From Eggerthellaceae bacterium (GTDB lineage: Bacteria > Actinomycetota > Coriobacteriia > Coriobacteriales > Eggerthellaceae): a stretch of 55,960 nucleotides of DNA. The position numbers were made by a program, and so were the translations under genes. Under the pieces are notes generated by a model that was given only the letters and a program-made list of their open reading frames with translations, was not told the origin of the DNA and searched no databases. Shown here in pieces: positions 49,539-55,960 of this stretch (positions are counted from its first letter, which is position 1; each line of letters begins with the position of its first letter). The stretch is taken from contig CAJTDS010000018.1 of NCBI GenBank assembly GCA_910575165.1, positions 1 to 55,960 on the forward strand, in the 5' to 3' direction.

Positions 49539-50378
49539 ATGCTTTTCATACTCACCGGGGACGTGCAGATCGGCAAGACCCGATGGCTGCAGCGGCTCGT
49601 CGCCGACCTGGACGCCCGCGGTGCGGCCCCCTTCGGCGTGATCGCGCCCGGGCAGTGGGCGCCTCGGCGAAATCCCGCACCGGACGAAGAGCCCTTCGAC
49701 AAGCTGGGCATCGATAACGTGCTGCTTCCCGAAGGCACCGTCGTCCCCTTCGCAAGGCGCGCCGACCTGGCACGGGAAAGCGGCGCCTACGACGAAGACA
49801 GCCAAGCAGCCCAAGCCGAGCTGGCCTGGCACATATCCGACGAGGCCATCGCCGTCGTGAACGGCCATTTCGCAAAGGCGCTGGAAGAGAAGGCCGGCGG
49901 CGAGGGCGCCAAAGCCGCGGCACTCCTAGGCGGCCTACTCGTGGTCGATGAGCTGGGGCGCCTGGAGCTGCTGCACGACCAGGGGCTGACCGCCGCCGTG
50001 GCCCTGCTCGAATGCGGCCCCACGCGCCACTTCCCCCATGCCCTGGCAGTGGTGCGCGACTACCTGCTGCCCCAGGCCGTACAGCGATTCGGCATCGCCT
50101 GGAACGGCGTCACCGTCATCGGCCCCACCGAGCAGGCCCTGGCGCTGGTGGAGTCCGCGGTGCTCGAAGGAGCCCCCGCACCAGCGAGCGCGCACGACCT
50201 GACCGAGGCGAAGCGCCAGATCGACTCCATCCTGCACAAGCTTCGGGAAACGAAAAAGGCGCTCGAGGCGAAGGAGCACCCCGAGCGCCTGAAAGCGCAA
50301 ATCACGCTGGCCAACCGCCGCATAGAAGCGCTAACGCTGGCAAACAGCCTGGTAGAAGCAGAACTAATTCGACGATAG
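49539..50378 (+). CDS. P-loop NTPase, THEP1-like, with C-terminal coiled coil
   Basis: 279 residues. Walker A is GDVQIGKT (7-14) and Walker B is LVVDELG (134-140), the spacing and context of nucleoside-triphosphatases of the THEP1 family. The last 70 residues (EAKRQIDSILHKLRETKKAL onward) are predicted as a coiled coil, which is not part of the basic family. GGGAAGGA precedes the ATG. Its neighbours (recJ fusion, divergent; flavin reductase, convergent) do not suggest a role. Some members cluster with molybdenum-cofactor genes, but none are seen here. Confidence 0.7.
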   Translation: MLFILTGDVQIGKTRWLQRLVADLDARGAAPFGVIAPGQWAPRRNPAPDEEPFDKLGIDNVLLPEGTVVPFARRADLARESGAYDEDSQAAQAELAWHISDEAIAVVNGHFAKALEEKAGGEGAKAAALLGGLLVVDELGRLELLHDQGLTAAVALLECGPTRHFPHALAVVRDYLLPQAVQRFGIAWNGVTVIGPTEQALALVESAVLEGAPAPASAHDLTEAKRQIDSILHKLRETKKALEAKEHPERLKAQITLANRRIEALTLANSLVEAELIRR

Positions 50379-50425
50379 GTTCCTCGCCGCGCCAGTAGTC
50401 GGCTGCCACCCGGCGCGCGGCGCGG

Positions 50426-52135
50426 CTACTCCAGCCCGGCCAGCTGGCGGCCCACCAGGTAGCCGAAGGTCATGCAGCGGCCCAGGCTGTTGCCGGCGAA
50501 GCGGGTGCTGTACTGGTTGGCGTAGAAGTCGCCCGCCGCAAGGCCGATGGCGTACAGGCCCTCGATGGGCTCGTCGTCGGCGGTGAGCACCTGCGAGCGC
50601 GCGTTCACGTGCAGGCCGCCCATGCATGCCAGCGACGCGGGGACGTCGTACTTCGTGGCGAAGAAGGGGCCGGTCAGCTCGTGCAGCGTCGCCGGGTCCT
50701 TGTGAAACTCCAGGTCCTCGCCGGCGGCACAGTAGCCGTTGTAGTCCTCCACGGTCTTCTTGAGCGCATCGGCGGGCAAGTCGTAGGCGGAGGCGATCTC
50801 GTCCAGCGAGTCGGCCTTCATGAAGATGCCCTGCTCAACCAGGCCCTCCCACTTCGCCAGCAGCTCCTCGGGCGTGGCCGCCCACGACGTGTCGTCCGCC
50901 CGGTAGGAGATCGCCGGAAGCTGAGAGGCGTACTCGGCGTTCCACAGCGCCACCATGGTGCCGCCCGTCTGGTTGAACTGGGCGGCGGCGAAGTTCGACT
51001 GCCCGGCGTTCTCGTCGATGAAGCGTACGCCCTCGGAGTTCACCATGACGTTCTTGATGCAGTTGGTGGAGCCCCAGAACATCATCGGGGGATGGTCGCC
51101 GTTGTGCTGCATGGATCCGCCCACCCACAGCGACTGCTTGATGCCGGAGCCGTCGCCCATGTTGAACTGGGCCACCTGGTCGCCCACGGGGTTATGGGAG
51201 ACGATGGGGCAGAAGTAGTCGAGCATGGCGGCGTCCTGGCTGTAGGACCCGGTGGCGACGACTACGCCCTTCTTCGCCACGAACTTCGTGTAGGCGCCGT
51301 CGCCGTCGGTGGCGATGACCGCGCTCACGCGCCCGTCGCCTTCGCGGACGAGCTGCTGGGAGGTGTGCTTGAAGCGCACATCGGCCCCCTTGCTCTGGAT
51401 ATGCTGCAGGAGCGCCGCCAGCAGGTCGATCTCGGGCACAAAGCCCAGGCCCAGGTCACCGTTGTAGGGGTCCTGGTCGATGGCAGAGGTAGGCTCGTTC
51501 TCGCCGCCAATGAAGATGATGGTGCCCGGGTAGATGCGCTCGATCACCACGTCGTCGGAATGCTGGAGCACCGGATGCAGCCCATAGGGCTCAACGACGT
51601 CGGCAAACCAGTCGGCCGCCTCGCCGGAGCGGTTCGCCCAGGCCCACACGGCGCTTCCGTCCACGCGGTAGCTGCTGATGTTGAGGAAGTCCTTCACCGC
51701 CACCACCGGGTCGATGGCCTTGTCGAGCTCGAGCTGCGGCTTGGAATTGAACACGAAATGCGAGCCGCCGTTGGCGTTGAACGTCTCGTTGCGCTCGAGC
51801 ACCGTCACGCTCAGGCCGTTCTCGATGGCCGACGTCGCCGCGTAGGTGCCCGACGCTCCCAGGCCCACGATGACCACGTCGGATTCCACGGTCTGGGCGA
51901 TGTCGGCCTCGGCGATGGGGTCGGGAGCCACCTCCCAAGGCTTGTCGCTTGCGGTCGCCTGGGTGGTCGACCCCTGGCTCGACGAAGCCACCTTCGGCTC
52001 GTCGGCCTTGCCCGCATCCTGCCCGTCGGCGGCCTTCGTCGGCGCCGGGCTCGCGCAACCAGCCAGCCCCAGCAATCCCAGCGCACCCGCGGCAACGCCG
52101 CCCGTCACGAAGCTCCTTCTTGAAAGTGCAGCCAT
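50426..52135 (-). CDS. Tat-exported lipoprotein flavin reductase (FAD-binding, fumarate reductase type)
   Basis: 569 residues. Twin-arginine signal LSRRSFVTGG (residues 4-13), lipobox LAGC with Cys27, then a Ser/Thr/Ala linker. The FAD domain has VVIVGLGASGTYAATSAIEN. The C-terminal substrate and FAD segment reads EGLYAIGLAAGDFYANQYST followed by GNSLGRCMTFGYLVGR. It has no heme motif. It should reduce an unknown C=C substrate outside the cell, with electrons from a membrane donor. The ATG at 52135 follows GGAGGG. It is divergent from a membrane LuxR gene, the usual regulator-enzyme pairing for such reductases in Eggerthellaceae. Confidence 0.88.
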   Translation of the reverse strand: MAALSRRSFVTGGVAAGALGLLGLAGCASPAPTKAADGQDAGKADEPKVASSSQGSTTQATASDKPWEVAPDPIAEADIAQTVESDVVIVGLGASGTYAATSAIENGLSVTVLERNETFNANGGSHFVFNSKPQLELDKAIDPVVAVKDFLNISSYRVDGSAVWAWANRSGEAADWFADVVEPYGLHPVLQHSDDVVIERIYPGTIIFIGGENEPTSAIDQDPYNGDLGLGFVPEIDLLAALLQHIQSKGADVRFKHTSQQLVREGDGRVSAVIATDGDGAYTKFVAKKGVVVATGSYSQDAAMLDYFCPIVSHNPVGDQVAQFNMGDGSGIKQSLWVGGSMQHNGDHPPMMFWGSTNCIKNVMVNSEGVRFIDENAGQSNFAAAQFNQTGGTMVALWNAEYASQLPAISYRADDTSWAATPEELLAKWEGLVEQGIFMKADSLDEIASAYDLPADALKKTVEDYNGYCAAGEDLEFHKDPATLHELTGPFFATKYDVPASLACMGGLHVNARSQVLTADDEPIEGLYAIGLAAGDFYANQYSTRFAGNSLGRCMTFGYLVGRQLAGLE

Positions 52136-52258
52136 CCGTATCCCTCCGCTCTCTTTCGTCTGCATGCGTTTCCGTTTCCGGACAATCGCAGCCTACCGCG
52201 TCACCTTGGGCGCCCGCCATCGCGCAAACCCTGCGAAAACGATGCCGCGACCAGCAAA

Positions 52259-52277
52259 ATCAGGTGATTCACGTGAT
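52259..52277. promoter_or_regulatory. Candidate LuxR operator, 19-bp near-palindrome
   Basis: ATCAGGTGA-T-TCACGTGAT is symmetric at eight of nine positions. It lies between the divergent flavin reductase and LuxR genes, 57 bases before the LuxR ATG and 124 bases before the reductase ATG. It is centred about 40 bases upstream of a TATACT (52308-52313). It is a good candidate for the binding site of the adjacent regulator. Confidence 0.55.
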
Positions 52278-52307
52278 ATTGCCGCCAGGGGAAATCGCGC
52301 TTCGGCT

Positions 52308-52313
52308 TATACT
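52308..52313 (+). promoter_or_regulatory. Putative -10 element (TATACT) of the second LuxR gene
   Basis: TATACT lies 21-26 bases before the ATG, giving a very short leader that includes GAAGGGAGG. No -35 consensus is present, which fits activator dependence. Confidence 0.4.
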
Positions 52314-52333
52314 TTTGGCAGCGAAGGGAGGCT

Positions 52334-53908
52334 ATGGGCGTGCGAATTCCACAGCGGCAGAAAGAAGCGTCGGCGTTCGCGGGCGTTGCCGAATGCCTGC
52401 CCGACGTGGGATGGGGCTTTATCGTCGCCTGGGGATTGTCGACGGTGTTCACCGACGTGTTCTCCGCAAGCGGCTCGGCGAACCTGGGGCCGTTCTGGTT
52501 CGCCTCCATGGTGGGCGCGCCGGCCGGGCTTCTGCTGTGCTTCCTCGCTCCGCGCCCTGCGCACGCTGCCGTTCGCAACCTGACGCTGCTGGCAGCGGTG
52601 TCCAGCATGACGCTGGGGCTCATCTTGCTGGCGCTCTCGCTGCAAAGCGGCGCCGGTGCCGAGATGCAGGTGGCCGGCGGCTTCGTCTCGTCGCTGGGGA
52701 CCGCGGTGTTCACCGTGTTGTGGGGCAGCCATTACGCGCGCCTGGACGCCGCCCGCATCGAGCGCATGGCCGCATGCTCGCTGACCGTGGCCTTCGGCTG
52801 CTACGCCCTTGTCCTGGTGCTCCCGCGCACTGCGGCAACCCTGTTCGTCGGCTGCCTGCCCTTCCTCTCGTGCGCCTGCCTCATGATGCTCGAGTCGGCG
52901 CCCTCCCGCGCCCGCACCCCGCTCCCGCCTGCCGCCAAGCACCCCGAAAACGAGCTCGGGCGTCTCAACCTGGCGGGCTTCGCGCGGCTGGGCTTGGGCA
53001 TCGTGGGCGCCACGTCCGTAGTGTCGGTTTTCTGGTCGTGGGCCAGCCAGGGCGCCATCCCCGTGCCGCCGACGGCGTTTTCGGCCTGCGTGCTGTCCGG
53101 GTCACTCGTAGCCGTGGTCATCATGGCCTACCTGGCGAAGTACGCCCGCTCCCTCAACCTGGGCATGCTGTACCGCTGGCTGCTCCCCATCGTGTCCGCC
53201 GCCATTGCGCTGCTCGCCTTCCGCAGCACGTCGCTGGACGTGTTCGCGACGTTTCTCGTATTCGCCGCCCAGGCGCTGCTCAACCTCATCACCTTCATCT
53301 ACTTCGCCGAGCTGTCGCAGCGCACCGGGGCCTCCCCCGTCAAGGTGTTCGGGCTGGGACGATTCTTCCTGGAAGCCGGCTTCCTCGCGGGACTGCTGCT
53401 GCAGCCGGCGGCGAACGCCCTTGCCCAGGCCACCGGCTCCTACCAGGGCGCCCTCTGCGTGCTTTTGGCCGCGTTCGTGGCGCTGGCCATGGTCTCCATC
53501 GCCAACCAGGACCGCCTGGCGTTCACCCTGGATGCCGACGACGAACCGGCGCCGATGGCAACGAGCGCCCGCACCGACAGCCCAGCGCCGCCCGACGCCC
53601 CGACGCCGCCTGTCGACGAGCGGCCTGACACCGCCGCAAGCACGCACAAGAGCCCAGCATCCCCTTCCGGCGCCGACACCTTCGCCGAGGCATGCGCCGC
53701 CGCCTCCGACCAGTTCGGCCTTACGAAGCGCGAGCGCGAGATCCTCCCCTACCTGGCCCAGGGCTACTCGCTTCCCTACATCAGAAACGAGCTGTACGTG
53801 TCGCAGTCCACCATCGACACCCACGTCCGTCACATCTACAAGAAGATGGGCCTGCACTCCAAAGAAGAGCTCATCACCTACGTGCGCCTCCGCAGCAAGC
53901 AGCAGTGA
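52334..53908 (+). CDS. LuxR-type regulator with N-terminal polytopic membrane domain
   Basis: 524 residues. About 12 hydrophobic helices fill the first 390. An acidic Pro/Ala/Thr-rich linker (about 395-450) leads to a LuxR helix-turn-helix with FGLTKREREILPYLAQGYSL and STIDTHVRHIYKKMGLHS. It probably senses a compound in or across the membrane and controls the divergent Tat flavin reductase. GAAGGGAGG precedes the ATG. Compared with the related protein at 8737 the linker is longer. Confidence 0.87.
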   Translation: MGVRIPQRQKEASAFAGVAECLPDVGWGFIVAWGLSTVFTDVFSASGSANLGPFWFASMVGAPAGLLLCFLAPRPAHAAVRNLTLLAAVSSMTLGLILLALSLQSGAGAEMQVAGGFVSSLGTAVFTVLWGSHYARLDAARIERMAACSLTVAFGCYALVLVLPRTAATLFVGCLPFLSCACLMMLESAPSRARTPLPPAAKHPENELGRLNLAGFARLGLGIVGATSVVSVFWSWASQGAIPVPPTAFSACVLSGSLVAVVIMAYLAKYARSLNLGMLYRWLLPIVSAAIALLAFRSTSLDVFATFLVFAAQALLNLITFIYFAELSQRTGASPVKVFGLGRFFLEAGFLAGLLLQPAANALAQATGSYQGALCVLLAAFVALAMVSIANQDRLAFTLDADDEPAPMATSARTDSPAPPDAPTPPVDERPDTAASTHKSPASPSGADTFAEACAAASDQFGLTKREREILPYLAQGYSLPYIRNELYVSQSTIDTHVRHIYKKMGLHSKEELITYVRLRSKQQ

Positions 53909-53961
53909 GCCCCCACAGGAAGAACCCTTTCACGCGCGGCCCAAAAGTACGCTCGTTGCTA

Positions 53962-53967
53962 TATACT
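53962..53967 (+). promoter_or_regulatory. Putative -10 element (TATACT) of the first lipoprotein gene
   Basis: TATACT lies about 47 bases before the lipoprotein ATG, in an AT-rich patch. A GAGAGG ribosome site follows at a suitable distance from the ATG. Confidence 0.45.
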
Positions 53968-54013
53968 GCTTTATTGTAGAGACCTCATGCCGACAAACAA
54001 GAGAGGATGGAAG

Positions 54014-55136
54014 ATGAGGAAATTCGCCGTTGCGGCAACAGCCGCAGCCCTCGCGCTTGCGCTCGCCGGCTGCGCAAGACAAAGCCAGGAGACCCCCCCC
54101 CGACAGTAGTGTAAGCGCTAACGCCGATCAGCCTGCAGAGACATCCACGACCAATGCGCTCGACGCCGAAGGCACGTTCGGGGACATCTCGTACATGTAC
54201 CCTTCCAGCTGGATCATCGACGTAGACACCGACGAAAAGCTCGCACTCGCATCGCCCGACCGCGATAAGATAATCTCGGCAGTTTGCTCTGAAATACCGG
54301 GTTCATCGACTCTAGTATCACAGAATCCCGACGAGTATCGGTCTGTCCTCGAAGCTCTGGCGGAGTCGGCAGCCTCATCCGCCCGTGATGGAGGAATGCC
54401 TCTCAACATCCGCGGCTACACCATCGGCGAACTCGAAGGGATACGCTTCGAGTTCGAGGGGGGCGAAGGCTCCTTTTCCTATACAGCAAGTTCGATCGCC
54501 TTCATCTTGAACGACACGCTTTACTCGTTCTCTATTGCAAACACAACCGGCGAGCCCGACGCCCTTGACGAATCAATCCTTGACTCACTGAGAATCAACA
54601 AGAACACGGTACAAGCTAACTCGACAGATAAAAAGCCTGGCACCACAGAAAGCGAATCTAAGTCAGACAGCGAGGTTTCGGCCGAATCGCCCGAGAGCAA
54701 CATTGAAAACAGGGCGGAAGAGGCAACTTCCGTCAGCGATTCCGAAAACCAAGCAGAATCGCAAGAAGAGCCTTCCGAACCCGAATTCCTTGCGTCTCAG
54801 CGCGACTTGATGAAGCAGGCCAGCCTAGCGTACAAAGAGAGTGTTCCGAACGACATGACCGGAAACTGGCGCTTGGCCTTCTCAAACGAGGGCATCCCGA
54901 CTATCGATTACGCGATTGCATACTACAAAGAGCACTTCGCATCAGATAAAGAAGTCCATGCCATCGTGAACTACAATCTTGGAACGATTACGCGCTTGAA
55001 CTACGGCAGCGGGCTTCTTTTTGTCGACACATACGAATATCGCTCAGGCGAGGAAGCCGACGCGAAATCCATGTTCGAGGGAGAAAAGTTGGACGAAATA
55101 GTCCTGAATGCCGAAACCGGTGAAGCGCTTCAATAG
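54014..55136 (+). pseudogene. Lipoprotein gene frameshifted in a C9 tract (possible phase-variable OFF state)
   Basis: From the ATG at 54014 (GAGAGG upstream) the frame encodes a lipoprotein signal, MRKFAVAATAAALALALAGC with Cys20. After nine C at 54093-54101 it runs into a TAG within a few codons. One C fewer would join it to the long frame ending at 55136, giving about 373 residues. That frame has YMYPSSWIIDVDT, a Ser/Glu-rich acidic linker and a C-terminal domain with IDYAIAYYKEHFA. The paralogue at 55427 shows the expected reading across this point (ETPHSVNASADE). So either a switch in the OFF position, a true mutation, or a sequencing error. No function is recognised for the exported domain. 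Codon use is less GC-biased than in neighbouring genes. Confidence 0.8.
54093..54101 (+). repeat. C9 homopolymer tract in the lipoprotein gene
   Basis: Nine C follow the codons for Gln-Glu-Thr, eight residues after the lipid-modified Cys. Lengths of 5, 8 or 11 restore the frame; 9 and 10 give stops within a few codons. Confidence 0.85.
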
Positions 55137-55163
55137 TTCGATACGATAAACCCCAATAGCAAC

Positions 55164-55202
55164 TGATGCGCATGCTCACAAGCGCCATGAGCATGCGCAT
55201 CA
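55164..55202. terminator. Perfect 15-bp hairpin after the first lipoprotein gene
   Basis: TGATGCGCATGCTCA and TGAGCATGCGCATCA flank a 9-base loop, 27 bases after the stop codon. It lacks a T-run but is well placed as a transcript end. Confidence 0.6.
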
Positions 55203-55377
55203 ATCTTCGCCGATAACTGTTTCTCAACAGCTTAGGGCTGGCCTTTCCACGGCCCTCTTCGAAAATGAAGCGCAGGCAGACGGCCGTCTCACGAAACATC
55301 CCACAATCAAGCCAGTCGGATAAACACGCCGCAGCTCGAGACCAATACGTGAACTAGCGCAGAGTGCTTTCTGAATG

Positions 55378-55383
55378 TATACT
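55378..55383 (+). promoter_or_regulatory. Putative -10 element (TATACT) of the second lipoprotein gene
   Basis: TATACT lies 43 bases before the ATG, the same placement as in the first lipoprotein gene, so promoter and gene were probably duplicated together. Confidence 0.45.
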
Positions 55384-55426
55384 TTCCCGCTATCGAAGCG
55401 CTGTCCCGTTAAGGAGAAGGTGGAAT

Positions 55427-55855
55427 ATGAGGAAGTTCTCCGTTGCGGCAACGGCCGCAGTCCTCGCGCTTGCACTTGTCGGCTGCGCAAGCCAAAGCCA
55501 AGAGACCCCCCATAGCGTAAACGCGAGTGCTGACGAAACGGAGTCGTCTCAGAACGAGCTACAATCCGACAATCAGGAAGTAGAGCAGGCCTCCGAAGAG
55601 CTTGATGCAAAAGTCGTATTAGGTAATCTTTCGTTCAAGTATCCCTCCTCATGGCCTGTTTCCGTTAACACCGATGACCATTTTCAGGTTGTGTCCCCTA
55701 CCGGGGCTGTGACGGCAGCGATCCAATCTGTACAGTTTTCAACAGTACCTTTGGACGACGACCTCGTCTCGTGTGCTTATGGGGCCGCGAGTGCTGGAAA
55801 ACCAGGCGGAGTGCCCTCGAATTATCAAAAGAGCAAAATATGGGCTCTTCGGTAG
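55427..55855 (+). CDS. Truncated lipoprotein paralogue
   Basis: 142 residues. The signal MRKFSVAATAAVLALALVGC (Cys20) is nearly the same as that of the gene at 54014. The exported part begins with a Ser/Glu-rich linker and a domain with FKYPSSWPVSVNTDD, matching YMYPSSWIIDVDTDE in the paralogue. It then ends after SNYQKSKIWALR, where the paralogue goes on for more than 200 residues, so the gene looks cut short by a frameshift or deletion. AAGGAG precedes the ATG. The acidic linker and the domain have no recognised function. Confidence 0.7.
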   Translation: MRKFSVAATAAVLALALVGCASQSQETPHSVNASADETESSQNELQSDNQEVEQASEELDAKVVLGNLSFKYPSSWPVSVNTDDHFQVVSPTGAVTAAIQSVQFSTVPLDDDLVSCAYGAASAGKPGGVPSNYQKSKIWALR

Positions 55856-55928
55856 TTTGTGTGGGTCAATATCAGACAAAAGCGCAGATGACCTATGAAT
55901 AATTGCATAGATTGATGTGATTTAAGGA

Positions 55929-55953
55929 GAACGGCCCCGCGAGGGGCCGTTCC
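55929..55953. terminator. Hairpin after the truncated lipoprotein gene
   Basis: GAACGGCCCC pairs with GGGGCCGTTC around a GCGA loop. There is no T-run on the plus strand within the window, and the window ends seven bases later. Confidence 0.55.
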
Positions 55954-55960
55954 CGCACGG

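Larger units (their letters stand above)
55137..55426. other. Intergenic region between the lipoprotein paralogues
   Basis: 290 bases with a perfect 15-bp hairpin (55164-55202) near the left end and a promoter-like TATACT (55378-55383) near the right end. No gene is seen. Confidence 0.6.

Noticed and set aside
55224-55610. 128-codon minus-strand frame overlapping the second lipoprotein
   Set aside because: Antisense to the lipoprotein signal peptide, without start signals or a recognisable product.
1-55960. tRNA, rRNA, insertion sequences and prophage genes
   Set aside because: Searched by eye for GGTTCRA-type T-arms, transposase-like proteins and integrases; none found. A covariance search such as tRNAscan would be needed to be certain.

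Overview
The window is GC-rich and gene-dense. Tat-exported flavin reductases of the fumarate-reductase type, LuxR regulators fused to a polytopic membrane domain, a single-chain PurL and a ferredoxin-linked 2-oxoacid oxidoreductase point to an anaerobic gut actinobacterium of the Coriobacteriia, most likely Eggerthellaceae. That placement is inference from gene style; no rRNA or tRNA gene was found and no species is claimed.

Layout. 0.4-1.8 kb: an Na+-coupled NSS transporter. 1.9-6.0 kb (minus strand): a three-gene unit of ATP-grasp ligase, Asp/Glu racemase and asparagine synthase, which together resemble the D-Asp/D-Asn peptidoglycan cross-bridge pathway. 6.6-13.1 kb: aspS, an orphan membrane LuxR regulator, a small toxin-antitoxin pair and a Tat flavin reductase with a Gly/Pro-rich insert. 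13.5-18.1 kb: hisS and a 1058-residue TPR protein, tail to tail over a shared terminator. 18.2-27.8 kb (minus strand): a continuous unit of response regulator, histidine kinase, purC, a membrane protein, purL and a MATE pump. 28.0-30.2 kb: a Tat-exported protein and an XRE regulator. 30.2-37.5 kb (minus strand): a CaiB/CaiC/CaiA-like acyl-CoA operon with MFS and NCS1 transporters. 38.0-49.3 kb (minus strand): a tightly packed operon of a RecJ-RecQ-like fusion, Rel (ppGpp), an MBL hydrolase, TlyA and the oxidoreductase genes porGD, porA and porB, with a structured repeat array between porA and porB. 49.5-53.9 kb: a THEP1-like NTPase and a second Tat flavin reductase divergent from a second membrane LuxR. 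54.0-55.9 kb: two paralogous lipoprotein genes, the first frameshifted in a C9 tract.

The observations most worth follow-up are: (1) G/C homopolymer tracts of 9-12 at four sites, one breaking a lipoprotein gene just after its lipobox, one in the first codons of the racemase, and one in the leader of the acyl-CoA operon; these are candidate phase-variation switches. (2) The D-Asp cross-bridge cassette with a CTTAAGAA operator candidate. (3) The Cai-like operon that lacks a hydratase and a betaine transporter. (4) The RecJ-helicase fusion co-transcribed with Rel and the 2-oxoacid oxidoreductase. (5) A stem-loop repeat family, three copies of which sit inside the por operon. No CRISPR array, insertion sequence or prophage was seen.
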